A DNA stretch of 47,498 nucleotides from IMG/VR virus record IMGVR_UViG_3300005589_000047, positions 1 through 47,498 of that record; one strand, written 5' to 3'. This document shows positions 33,455 to 41,991 of the stretch, in pieces. The position numbers were made by a program, and so were the translations under genes. The stretch is from a virus. The stretch's first letter is position 1. Each line of letters begins with the position of its first letter. The notes under the pieces were generated by a model that did not search any database, was not told the DNA's origin, and saw nothing but the letters and a program-made list of their open reading frames with translations.

Positions 33455-35392
33455 CTATTCCTCCTCATGCCAATCTTTACAGACTCTTAATTCTGCATCA
33501 TAATTTCGTCTAGTTGGGTTCCAACATTCTTCAAATGAATAATACCCTATCACTCGATTCATTGCTGTTTTAATTGGTGCTCCACAATCAGGGCATTCTC
33601 TAGACTGTCCGATTATGTTTGTGTGTCCATTTATACATTTACCTGTTCTAAAACAGATCCCAACATGATTAACACCAGATTGAGCACACAATTTAAATAG
33701 TTGATACATCATTTTTGCTGAATGCAGTCTATCTTCAAAGTTCAAATGAACAATACCACCACCTGAAATTATGCTCATGAATCTACCTGCGATATCAATT
33801 CTATCGAAGATATCAACATCAGCAATTAATGGAACATATTGATTACTATAAAGATTGGTTGCTATGTCATATCCAAATGTTCTATCTTTCTTAACTAGTG
33901 TAACACAAGTTTGTTCACCTGGAATTTCTTCAATGTTATAAGCCCAACCATCTTCTTTGCGATATTCCTTTGTCTTTTCACGCATGAATGAGAATATATC
34001 TTGAGCAATCTCGGTGCCGTTATCATCTATGATATCATATCCAAGATATTCTACCATTTCCTTAGCACCCGTAATACCAAATGTTGAGAACATCGTATCC
34101 AATGAGAACCAGCCCGTACCGCCGCCTTCACGATCTCCGAAGAACTTGAGATATTTAGGTGTACGATCAATTCTCTTTTGTAAGACATCTATTCTATGAA
34201 TCTTTAATAATCTTCGTGCTGTATCCATTCTGTGTGTTAATAGCTCTTCTATAGACCCCTGACCTGCATTTGAGTCTAATGCTAATCTAGGTAGATTGAT
34301 TGTTACTACTCTATGAGATCCAATATTAACCCCGCCATTTCCAAAGCTATCTGGTGACATATCCATATCATCTAGATCATTCTCATATCTACAACACATT
34401 GCCAACTTGGATTTCTTGCCAAAATGGATATTGAAATTACCCAAATTCATATTGGTTTCTGCCGCCCACTGTGCGAACTCTTCATCGATGAATTCTTTCT
34501 TATCGCCGATCGTGATGTTCATTGTTACTACTGGAAATCTGTATGGGAATCCAGTAATTGGATCACCATTTTTGAACCACTCACAGAATATCTTCTGTAA
34601 TTCCATGATATAGTCTATATCTGGCTTGCTACCATCAGGATAGAATACGTGACCAAATAGGCTATTTAGGCCAGATTCATCATAAATACCGAGATTGACG
34701 AATGGAGATTCTCCTTCAGATCTTGATGCGTCATTGAAAAGGACAACCAATGATTGATAATCTTGGATGATTTCTTTCCTATGGGCTGGATTTCTAGGGT
34801 CGAGGTTCTCTTTTTGACAGAAATGTGCATACCACATGAAGAAGTCTGATGGTGCTGTTGCTCCTGCAAATTGTCTTGACATATCTCCAATGAGCTTGTC
34901 GACCTGTGAGATAAATGATCGTCTGTGCTTCGCTGGTGTATTAATTGATGGTCCATAAGGTCTCCCTTCCACTACCATGCTTGTTAAACTGAATGCATAG
35001 CAATACGGTAGTTGTAATTTCTTGCCGTGTGCGTCATGGAAGTATAATTCTCCGTCCCAAATCGCCGCAATGTCTCTGTTTGCTTGGTCAATACCATATC
35101 TCTTCACACCATAATACCATAATGTATGATATCCCAATAACTTCATAGGTCCATTCATAAGATGTGCAGAGTATGTTGTTGGATCTTGTATTTCTGTAAT
35201 ATTGCTGTTCTGATCTTGATAGACATCTGATAGTCTATTTTGAAAAAATTCTTTACTTGAATTACCGATATCTAATTGATTGGGTGCAATCCCTGTTAAT
35301 TTTAGTAGATCTAATCCTTTACTACTTTGTGTATATGAATCATATAATAATTTAAATTCTCTCTCTACAGTAATACCAGCTATTCTTGACAT
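33455..35392 (-). CDS. nrdD: anaerobic ribonucleoside-triphosphate reductase
   Basis: This encodes 645 residues from ATG 35392 (aaaggagaaaat); the frame is open 53 codons further upstream, but that part lies within nrdG and has no site. It reduces NTPs to dNTPs using a glycyl radical made by NrdG. Visible features: the substrate-site region LPYCYAFSLTSMVVEG with an active-site Cys, GNFNIHFGKKSKLAMCCRYEND, a C-terminal zinc knuckle (C in GICFRTGKC and CPDC) and the radical Gly in RVIGYYSFEECWN. Length is near the family's usual 600-700. The enzyme is oxygen-sensitive, indicating use in anaerobic hosts. Confidence 0.9.
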   Translation of the reverse strand: MSRIAGITVEREFKLLYDSYTQSSKGLDLLKLTGIAPNQLDIGNSSKEFFQNRLSDVYQDQNSNITEIQDPTTYSAHLMNGPMKLLGYHTLWYYGVKRYGIDQANRDIAAIWDGELYFHDAHGKKLQLPYCYAFSLTSMVVEGRPYGPSINTPAKHRRSFISQVDKLIGDMSRQFAGATAPSDFFMWYAHFCQKENLDPRNPAHRKEIIQDYQSLVVLFNDASRSEGESPFVNLGIYDESGLNSLFGHVFYPDGSKPDIDYIMELQKIFCEWFKNGDPITGFPYRFPVVTMNITIGDKKEFIDEEFAQWAAETNMNLGNFNIHFGKKSKLAMCCRYENDLDDMDMSPDSFGNGGVNIGSHRVVTINLPRLALDSNAGQGSIEELLTHRMDTARRLLKIHRIDVLQKRIDRTPKYLKFFGDREGGGTGWFSLDTMFSTFGITGAKEMVEYLGYDIIDDNGTEIAQDIFSFMREKTKEYRKEDGWAYNIEEIPGEQTCVTLVKKDRTFGYDIATNLYSNQYVPLIADVDIFDRIDIAGRFMSIISGGGIVHLNFEDRLHSAKMMYQLFKLCAQSGVNHVGICFRTGKCINGHTNIIGQSRECPDCGAPIKTAMNRVIGYYSFEECWNPTRRNYDAELRVCKDWHEEE

Positions 35393-35402
35393 ATTTTCTC
35401 CT

Positions 35403-35873
35403 TTAATAACGGATCTCATATAGTCCACCGTCACGACCTCTCCTCTTAAAGGCCTTTTGGTTTTCTGATGATGGAAATCCGTCTCTTTTTTGATTGTGTC
35501 TATACATACCATATTTAATAAAATCACATATATTTTCAAGATTTGTTCCAATTGATATACGTGTATATCCAGTATATAATGCTATGTTTCTTTTATAGAT
35601 ATTTCTGAGTTCTGATGCTAGCAGAAATAGATCAGCATATGATTGGTCAAGTGGTTCTCCGCCTAGAAATACTATCCAATCATTATCGGCAATATTTACA
35701 GTCTTTACAATATCATCTATTGACATCTCAATGCCATCAAATGATTGTAGTTCTGGATTTTGGCAATCTTTACATCCAATATTGCATCCCTGAAACCATA
35801 TTGTAGTTACTGCTTCATCCGTGAATGGTTTACCGTTAGTTATATCGAATTTATCTATTCTCGCTATCTTCAT
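35403..35873 (-). CDS. nrdG: anaerobic RNR-activating radical SAM enzyme
   Basis: This encodes 156 residues. The radical-SAM cluster motif is C30-x3-C34-x2-C37 (QGCNIGCKDCQNP), followed by FLGGEPLDQ (the SAM-binding GGEP). It creates the glycyl radical on NrdD. It is located just before nrdD in transcription order, the usual pair. Its start overlaps the NMP kinase stop by 4 bases. The last ~30 residues are basic. Confidence 0.92.
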   Translation of the reverse strand: MKIARIDKFDITNGKPFTDEAVTTIWFQGCNIGCKDCQNPELQSFDGIEMSIDDIVKTVNIADNDWIVFLGGEPLDQSYADLFLLASELRNIYKRNIALYTGYTRISIGTNLENICDFIKYGMYRHNQKRDGFPSSENQKAFKRRGRDGGLYEIRY

Positions 35874-36397
35874 TGGATTGCCTTCTTTATATCAAATACA
35901 ACATCTTGTAATGCCTGATTTCCATTGACTACGATCTTTGGTGAGATTTGTCTGATCATCGGCAATGTGACTTCATTATATTTCTCAAATCTGTTAACAA
36001 TGATTGATAGTATATCATCATTTCTTTTTCTTTGTGATAGTCGATATCCGCAGACCTCCAGATCTGTGTCAACCAAGATAATAATTGGCTCTGAATTTGT
36101 AATGCTCTTTAAGAACAGATATTGATCATAGAATCTTGGAAATCCATCTAATACTATCATATTAGCTGTATTGGATGCCGCCACTATTTTAGTCTGTATC
36201 TGTGTTCTCATCGCCATTTCATTTGCTAGTCCGCCTCTAGCAAGACTATCCGCTGTATTTGTGTCGATTTTTGCTAATTCTCTTGCAATATCACCTGATG
36301 ATATGTAAATTCCTCCAAGGTCTGTTGAGAGTTGTCTGCCTATGGCTGATTTACCTGATCCAGGTGGTCCTACAATTACTAAAACTTGTGTATTCAT
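35870..36397 (-). CDS. nucleoside monophosphate kinase (adenylate kinase-like)
   Basis: This encodes 175 residues. A P-loop GPPGSGKS (10-17), the NMP-binding segment SSGDIARE (33-40) and LDGFPR (83-88) match adenylate kinases, and R-rich LSQRKRNDD (about 119-127) is the shortened LID. It is shorter than bacterial Adk (about 215) and lacks the long LID domain. It would phosphorylate an NMP or dNMP; the base specificity is unknown. With NrdD/NrdG and dUTPase it supplies dNTPs. Note its possible link to a PurZ-like product (dZMP) in the same region, which is inference. Confidence 0.78.
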   Translation of the reverse strand: MNTQVLVIVGPPGSGKSAIGRQLSTDLGGIYISSGDIARELAKIDTNTADSLARGGLANEMAMRTQIQTKIVAASNTANMIVLDGFPRFYDQYLFLKSITNSEPIIILVDTDLEVCGYRLSQRKRNDDILSIIVNRFEKYNEVTLPMIRQISPKIVVNGNQALQDVVFDIKKAIQ

Positions 36398-36445
36398 AAT
36401 TACTTGCTCCTTTCAAAATCGCCGCATAGTTGTTATAGTGTTTGA

Positions 36446-36472
36446 GCCAGCCATCGTAAAGTGATGACCGGC
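36446..36472 (-). terminator. hairpin in the gap upstream of the NMP kinase gene
   Basis: A 10-bp stem with two G-T pairs, read on the - strand as GCCGGTCATC (36472-36463), loop actttac, and GATGGCTGGC (36455-36446). No T-run follows, so it may be an attenuator or RNA processing site rather than a strong terminator. It lies between the primase-helicase gene and the nrdG/nrdD group. Confidence 0.35.
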
Positions 36473-36479
36473 CCGTAAA

Positions 36480-39155
36480 CTATTGTTCATTGAACATAAA
36501 CTTCGTTTCTCCAATTCTTTGTGTGGGACCGTCCAAATATAAGCTAAATGGTATATCACGTTCACCATGTCTATTCTTATCAATTAATCCCTTAATATTC
36601 CCTACTACAGGTAGTGTGCCCTCATTAATCTCATCTTCTGTTCTACGCTTTAATGTAATATAGTTATCTGCATCTTGTGCTATTTCATATGATCCTGCAC
36701 CATGTTCGGCACGTGCATCATCTTCGATCAGTGCTTGTTTGCTTAACTGCGACACCAATACGACAGCCACCTTGAACTCATTCGCTAATTGCTTCCATGC
36801 CTTTGAGATCAGTCCAAGCTCCTGATATCGCTGTTTCTTAGTGCCAGATATCATTTGCAATTGAACGTAATCGATAAAGATAACTTTAGCTTTGTATTTC
36901 ATTATATGTCTACGAGCTATTGACAATGCCTTTGATAAATCATGACCCTGATCTGCAATGTGTAATTTTGATTGTGCTAGTAATGCCGCCGCACCCTCTA
37001 CTGATCTAAGTTCTTCCTGATCTACATGACCAGTACGTAACTTCTCTGATTCTACACCTGAGAGCATCGACATAAATCTAGTCGTACATTGTTCCTTAGT
37101 CATCTCAAGCGATAGCCATAATGAATCTTCCAATTCAGTTTCTGGCGCTGTTATTGAAATATATTCTGCCCAGTTTTGGCATGTTACAGTCTTACCAACT
37201 GTTTGATTTCCAGCCACTACAGTGAGTGTAGCATCATCTAGTCCTAGTAGTGCTTTAGACATCCCATAGAATTTTGGTCCTAAATGTACTCCAACAAACT
37301 CAACAGGATTCTGTACTTTGTCATAGAATTTCTCCATCCAATCCTGAGCTAACTTGAGTCCATCATCAGATTCTCTGTCTATATTGTTTTTATAGACTGT
37401 ACTATAGATATCTGTAATACCTTGGTCTAATGTCATACGTGGATCTTTAGTTAGATCATTAAGTGACATTTCCATCATATTGATCTGTTGTTTTGCCGCT
37501 CTACGTATTAGCTTGTCTTCGATATCGTCTACGAAAAATTCTACATCTCCATGTTTATCTAATAATTCTTTAATCCATTCATCAGTCAATATTTGATCCA
37601 TACTTAAATTCTTAATAATTGTCCGTAGTTCTAGCACATCTTTATGACCATATTTTTGTAGTATGTCAAATAAATTACGATGTCTTGATAAATACCAATC
37701 TTGAGGATCAAATTGCTGTGACATATCAAGACAGAAGTCTTCATCTCTTAACATCTCACCAAGTACAATCTCTTCACCTTCGGGTGATGCCAATGATATA
37801 TCATTAGTACATGCCACAGCCAAGTAATAATCCTCAACTTCATCGGTTGATATGCCTATCTTCGATGCCACATGTTGAATCATAATCTTCTTCATGAACG
37901 GATCATTGACTGCATTTATTAACTCTTGAGCATCCCACATGAAATCAATATTCATAGTCTGCTTATTTAGTTCAGTGTATCTATCTGACATCTCCTCGTA
38001 TAGAATATCAATTAGATATTGTGTTACATATACTGATGAGTCTAGTACTTCTTTGATTGCATCAAATCCATGCTGTCCAATATAGTCATCTGGGTCATAG
38101 CCCATAGGCAATAATGCTATTTTCAATCGGACATCTGTTTCGAATTTAAGATAATCTCGTGCTATCTTTTTAGTTCTAATACGACCAGCACTGTCACCAT
38201 CAAATAATAATATAAGTGTATGGATTCTATACTTATCACACATATCATAAGTACGTTTATTAATTGTAGTTCCTAATGCACCAAATGTTGGAAATCCTGC
38301 TTGACTGACTTTCATAGTATCAGGTGCACCCTCAACTACAACCGCTTGGTTATTGTAATTATGCAACTTTCTGCGCATTATATCAAAGCCAAAGAATCTG
38401 TCTTCCTTACTATAGAGTGGGTGATCATCATCTGCGCCAATATATCTCTGCCCTTTCGTAGCGGCTTCAAATGGTCTCGATTGAAAATACCTCATCGCAC
38501 CCCATGGTGTTGTTACTGGGAATAGAATTGCATTATCAAATTGTTTCTTGGCTGTTGATCTGGTCTCTACTAAATGAAGTTCATTTTTGAATTGTGCTAT
38601 ACACCCATCCCAAGTTGTTACACGTCCCATATTCATTCGGTCTGCATATCCAATTTTGTATTCCATGAGTGTATCTATTGTAAAACCACGACCTAGCATA
38701 TAATCCATCGCTTGTGGATTTGAAAATAACTTCTGATGTGCAAATTCTCTAGCCATTCCATTATTTGCATATAGTTCGTTTTCGTATTTCTCTTCTTCTG
38801 TTAATTCTGCCATATATGGTTGTAGATCAAACCCCATAATATCAGCCGCAATAAACATAGCTTCAATATGTGATACTTTTTTAACTTCCTCAACATATTG
38901 GATATGATCACCACTTGCTCCACACCCAAAACAGTAATAGAATCCTTTCTGTGGTTGCACAGTGAAGGATGGTGTTGTATCTTTCTCACCATCATCTCCT
39001 GTAGGATGTATATCCATATTACATCGCTTCTTATAGAGTTCATCACTGACACGTATCATAGCTGATTTATCTACGGCTTCTATAAATCTGTTTAATGGCA
39101 TGAAGCTACATAATTGGTCACGCAAGCCCTGTATGTCTCTTAATTTACCCTGCAA
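36480..39155 (-). CDS. primase-helicase fusion (DnaG-DnaB type)
   Basis: This encodes 891 residues. An N-terminal CHC2-type zinc site has C45, H50, C75, C78 (KRCNMDIH ... YYCFGCG). The Toprim primase core has E275 (VVVEGAPDT) and D319-x-D321 (LLFDGDSAGR). The C-terminal DnaB-like helicase has Walker A GNQTVGKT (649-656) and Walker B VIFIDYVQLQ (758-767), plus a VVLVSQLSKQ sensor. It unwinds the fork and lays RNA primers for the split PolIII. TTG 39155 is the start (taaggggcgatagat). A single protein doing both jobs resembles T7 gp4. Confidence 0.9.
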   Translation of the reverse strand: MQGKLRDIQGLRDQLCSFMPLNRFIEAVDKSAMIRVSDELYKKRCNMDIHPTGDDGEKDTTPSFTVQPQKGFYYCFGCGASGDHIQYVEEVKKVSHIEAMFIAADIMGFDLQPYMAELTEEEKYENELYANNGMAREFAHQKLFSNPQAMDYMLGRGFTIDTLMEYKIGYADRMNMGRVTTWDGCIAQFKNELHLVETRSTAKKQFDNAILFPVTTPWGAMRYFQSRPFEAATKGQRYIGADDDHPLYSKEDRFFGFDIMRRKLHNYNNQAVVVEGAPDTMKVSQAGFPTFGALGTTINKRTYDMCDKYRIHTLILLFDGDSAGRIRTKKIARDYLKFETDVRLKIALLPMGYDPDDYIGQHGFDAIKEVLDSSVYVTQYLIDILYEEMSDRYTELNKQTMNIDFMWDAQELINAVNDPFMKKIMIQHVASKIGISTDEVEDYYLAVACTNDISLASPEGEEIVLGEMLRDEDFCLDMSQQFDPQDWYLSRHRNLFDILQKYGHKDVLELRTIIKNLSMDQILTDEWIKELLDKHGDVEFFVDDIEDKLIRRAAKQQINMMEMSLNDLTKDPRMTLDQGITDIYSTVYKNNIDRESDDGLKLAQDWMEKFYDKVQNPVEFVGVHLGPKFYGMSKALLGLDDATLTVVAGNQTVGKTVTCQNWAEYISITAPETELEDSLWLSLEMTKEQCTTRFMSMLSGVESEKLRTGHVDQEELRSVEGAAALLAQSKLHIADQGHDLSKALSIARRHIMKYKAKVIFIDYVQLQMISGTKKQRYQELGLISKAWKQLANEFKVAVVLVSQLSKQALIEDDARAEHGAGSYEIAQDADNYITLKRRTEDEINEGTLPVVGNIKGLIDKNRHGERDIPFSLYLDGPTQRIGETKFMFNEQ

Positions 39156-39157
39156 AT

Positions 39158-39850
39158 CTATCGCCCCTTAATGTTTCTGATGTCTCGTTTCAATCTGGCA
39201 TTCCCTATAAGTTCATTAAACCGACTCTTAGATGTATCTAATGTTTGCTGATCATGACCAGATGATTCATTGTTTTTATAGAACTTCTCATTATATGTTT
39301 CAGATATGAGCCTCTGTTTTACTTTTTGAGCATCCAATTCAATGCCAATCTGTGTTGATTTGATGACTTCATACATATAGGCGAAATTGCGTTGTCCATC
39401 TGCCAAACATCTGTCTACTGCTTTCATGACCATCCTATATGAATATTTCTTAGTAGTGATCTCAAACATCTTATGTAGTGTATTATATGTCATGTCATCG
39501 TTCAATACCTTATCACATATGATTTGATACATCATTATATTGGTTGCATAATCACCCTTCTCAGGATCTGGATTCTTAAATATTAACTTATCAAAAATTG
39601 GATTAACCGCGCCGCAGTTCGTAAGTTTCATCATGTCGCCATAAGTAAATAAATCACGTGCGCGTACTATATTACCCTTGGCAATGCATTTGTCTATAGC
39701 TTTTTCGATATGTTCTGCTCTAAGTTTAAGAACTAACTCATCCATTGTTAATGCTTCATTTGCATCGATTTCATATCTAAATCCATTGTTTATATTATAT
39801 GAGGAGATCACATTAAGCAATCTCCTCGACTCTCTAGCCATATAAACCAT
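39158..39850 (-). CDS. hypothetical replication-region protein
   Basis: This encodes 230 residues, largely helical (ALTMDELVLKLRAEHIEKAIDKCIAKGN, TTKKYSYRMVMKAVDRCLADGQRNFAYMYEVIKS). The C-terminus is basic (RFNELIGNARLKRDIRNIKGR). It lies 2 bases upstream of the primase-helicase in the same direction, the place for a helicase loader or a partner of the primase, but no DnaD, DnaC or AAA+ motif is seen. ATG 39850 follows aggaaagagctagatt. Confidence 0.55.
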   Translation of the reverse strand: MVYMARESRRLLNVISSYNINNGFRYEIDANEALTMDELVLKLRAEHIEKAIDKCIAKGNIVRARDLFTYGDMMKLTNCGAVNPIFDKLIFKNPDPEKGDYATNIMMYQIICDKVLNDDMTYNTLHKMFEITTKKYSYRMVMKAVDRCLADGQRNFAYMYEVIKSTQIGIELDAQKVKQRLISETYNEKFYKNNESSGHDQQTLDTSKSRFNELIGNARLKRDIRNIKGR

Positions 39851-39853
39851 AAT

Positions 39854-40342
39854 CTAGCTCTTTCCTGAGGACTTCGCTTTTTCATTATGCTCATCAATCA
39901 ATTGTTTTGCAAGATCCTCTACTCTAGTAAAATCATCTATACCAACCAATTGTGCAATTGCACGCATGTAAAAATCTACCATAGTCATGCGCTGATTTAA
40001 CATATTGTTTACTAAGTCCGCGGCTAATTGTCCTGTAATTGGACTAGTGAATTCTTCATATGCCTGTTTACCAGCTTGCACCATCACGTTCCAGTTGGTT
40101 GCTAATCCATTTTGAACTTTACTTCTAATATCTGCTTTCAATGCTTTGTCTAATTTCTTCCATAGACGATATATGACTTTATTATTGTGATTAGTTTGTA
40201 GATCTATGATCATCTGGTATCCGATTACTGGACCTTGCTTATCCATAAATTTCAGCATTTCGAGTGGTGTTAAATCCACCATCTGATCAAATAATTCATC
40301 GTACTTCTTTCTTTGATTTTTATCCATTACTACGTGTCCCAT
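39854..40342 (-). CDS. hypothetical helical protein
   Basis: This encodes 162 residues from ATG 40342 (taggaggctatt). Mostly helical, with segments KKYDELFDQMVDLTPLEMLKF and LADLVNNMLNQRMTMVDFYMRAIAQLVG, and a Lys-rich end. No motif is recognised. It sits between the D12 methyltransferase and the probable loader gene, so replication or DNA binding is plausible by position only. Confidence 0.55.
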   Translation of the reverse strand: MGHVVMDKNQRKKYDELFDQMVDLTPLEMLKFMDKQGPVIGYQMIIDLQTNHNNKVIYRLWKKLDKALKADIRSKVQNGLATNWNVMVQAGKQAYEEFTSPITGQLAADLVNNMLNQRMTMVDFYMRAIAQLVGIDDFTRVEDLAKQLIDEHNEKAKSSGKS

Positions 40343-40351
40343 AATAGCCTC

Positions 40352-41416
40352 CTATAGATATTGATTCCTAAGTTCTAGTGCATCTGTGATATTCTTCAAT
40401 GAATTGTCAATTGATTGCATCGTTTTATTTAGTTCTTCAATCATTTGGAATAAGTTAATATTTGTGCCAATATTACCACCACCGCCACGTGCTCCGCGTC
40501 TCTTAATCTCAGCATCAACTGATTCCTGTAATATCTGCGGTGGTCCTGAATAGTCTAACCCAGCCAATTTCCTCATCCATAGTGTATCTCTAGACGACCT
40601 AATTCCATCCTCTTTAGCTTTCTGGCTGTAATAGATATACTTATATTCAGTATATAGATGCTCAGGTATTGGATATTCTTCGATATTACCATTGAGTGTC
40701 ATGAAGTAATCGCATGGCAATGATTCAATAGACTCAAATAAATAAAGCCAGAATGTGTCCGCACTATCATCGCCGTAATACCATGTACTATTCATATATG
40801 GCGGATCCAAGAATACTAGATCACCACCCTCGATATTATGCATTTGTAGAAATAAAAATTTGCTAACCTCATCATTATAGATAGATATTCTATCTTTAAA
40901 TGGCTCAAGTGCATTATGCCATGCCATTATATTAGATTCTACTGTGGATGGTGTTGCCATTCTTTTACCCCATGATGATACAAACTTGCCATCTTTATAT
41001 TTAACCTCACCACGCATGGAACCGCGAATTAAGGCATATAATAGATGATGTTTGTTGATATTATTGAGATTTATGATCTCGTCATCAGAGTCTGATACAT
41101 CATTGTTATATTCAGCCTTTACAGCTTCATAGAATAGTCCGCTCATATTGATAATATTATATAATCGTTCATAGTTATCTATGATCTCACTAGGTCTATA
41201 TACTAGATCTCTCCATAATGCCATCAGATCTTGGTTGATGTCATTGATTATAATATTGCCATTTATTTTGACTCTAGATAATATCTCTCGTAATTCTCCA
41301 CCTGACCCGATAAATGGAATAATCAGATTGTTGACTTCTGCTGGGAAATTATCTACGATATCTGCCGCCTGTTTCCGTTTAGATCCTGCCCATGGGATCC
41401 ATCCTTTATATGCCAT
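40352..41416 (-). CDS. D12-class N6-adenine DNA methyltransferase
   Basis: This encodes 354 residues from ATG 41416; ATG 41419 is only 1 base from the aggagg at 41426-41421, while 41416 has 4. Motifs: GWIPWAGSKRK (N-terminal K-W-x-G-K-type, SAM site), PFIGSGGE (about 34-41) and LDPPYMN (DPPY 204-207). It methylates the N6 of adenine in a specific sequence, for protection against restriction or for timing. It has an extra C-terminal part (about 300-354) with Gly repeats and a coiled-coil (FQMIEELNKTMQSIDNSLKNITDALELRNQYL), unusual for this family. Confidence 0.85.
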   Translation of the reverse strand: MAYKGWIPWAGSKRKQAADIVDNFPAEVNNLIIPFIGSGGELREILSRVKINGNIIINDINQDLMALWRDLVYRPSEIIDNYERLYNIINMSGLFYEAVKAEYNNDVSDSDDEIINLNNINKHHLLYALIRGSMRGEVKYKDGKFVSSWGKRMATPSTVESNIMAWHNALEPFKDRISIYNDEVSKFLFLQMHNIEGGDLVFLDPPYMNSTWYYGDDSADTFWLYLFESIESLPCDYFMTLNGNIEEYPIPEHLYTEYKYIYYSQKAKEDGIRSSRDTLWMRKLAGLDYSGPPQILQESVDAEIKRRGARGGGGNIGTNINLFQMIEELNKTMQSIDNSLKNITDALELRNQYL

Positions 41417-41425
41417 CATATCCTC

Positions 41426-41734
41426 CTATAATTTTGCAAATTCGTCTTCACGAGCCTCATAGATCTCACCAAGTACATCACCTACTGCACGCAATATTCG
41501 CTTCTGCTCATCTTTGGTGAATACTAAATGTGATGAATTGTCCCCATGATATTGATCACATAGTGTATATGTTGGATTCTTGCTGACAATTCTTAATGCT
41601 ATACCACTACTGTCCATTGATGTTTCACATTCAATGAGTTTTTCAGTCATGGTCTTAATCTTCTCCATGTCATTAAATAATTGCTTTGATGCTTTTACCC
41701 TAGTCTCCATATATTCTAATGTTTTGATATCCAT
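41426..41734 (-). CDS. small hypothetical protein
   Basis: This encodes 102 residues, ATG 41734 (aaggaggaaaagta). Helical charged (KTLEYMETRVKASKQLFNDMEKIKTMTEKLIECE) then a short mixed part. It overlaps the upstream zinc protein gene by one base and ends 9 bases before the D12 start. No family recognised. Confidence 0.6.
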   Translation of the reverse strand: MDIKTLEYMETRVKASKQLFNDMEKIKTMTEKLIECETSMDSSGIALRIVSKNPTYTLCDQYHGDNSSHLVFTKDEQKRILRAVGDVLGEIYEAREDEFAKL

Positions 41735-41991
41735 TACTTTTCCTCCTTATAACATTTATTACATATATGTTGTTTTAGTTTAGTATGATAGCATTTAGTT
41801 GGTTGATCGCATATATAACATGGATAAAATAATCTCTGTTGCATAATCACACTACCATCAAAACCCTTGCAATATCCAGATTTACGTAATGTGAACCCAA
41901 GCTGGCACTTCAAATCTGGCCTATGGTGCCTCATAATCTGTAATGCATTTGTACATCTAGCACACTTAGAACACCATATCATATCATACAT
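41734..41991 (-). CDS. Cys-rich zinc finger protein
   Basis: This encodes 85 residues with ten Cys: C7, C10, C13, C29, C41, C58, C61, C67, C77 and C80, in CxxC-type groups (WCSKCARC, PCYICDQP, HICNKCYKE). It would bind two or three zinc ions and may interact with nucleic acid or another protein. Start at 41991 overlaps the helicase stop. Function unknown. Confidence 0.65.
   Translation of the reverse strand: MYDMIWCSKCARCTNALQIMRHHRPDLKCQLGFTLRKSGYCKGFDGSVIMQQRLFYPCYICDQPTKCYHTKLKQHICNKCYKEEK

Noticed and set aside
35393-35551. 53-codon N-terminal extension of NrdD in frame
   Set aside because: It lies inside nrdG in another frame, reads as unrelated sequence, and the ATG at 35392 has a strong ribosome binding site.
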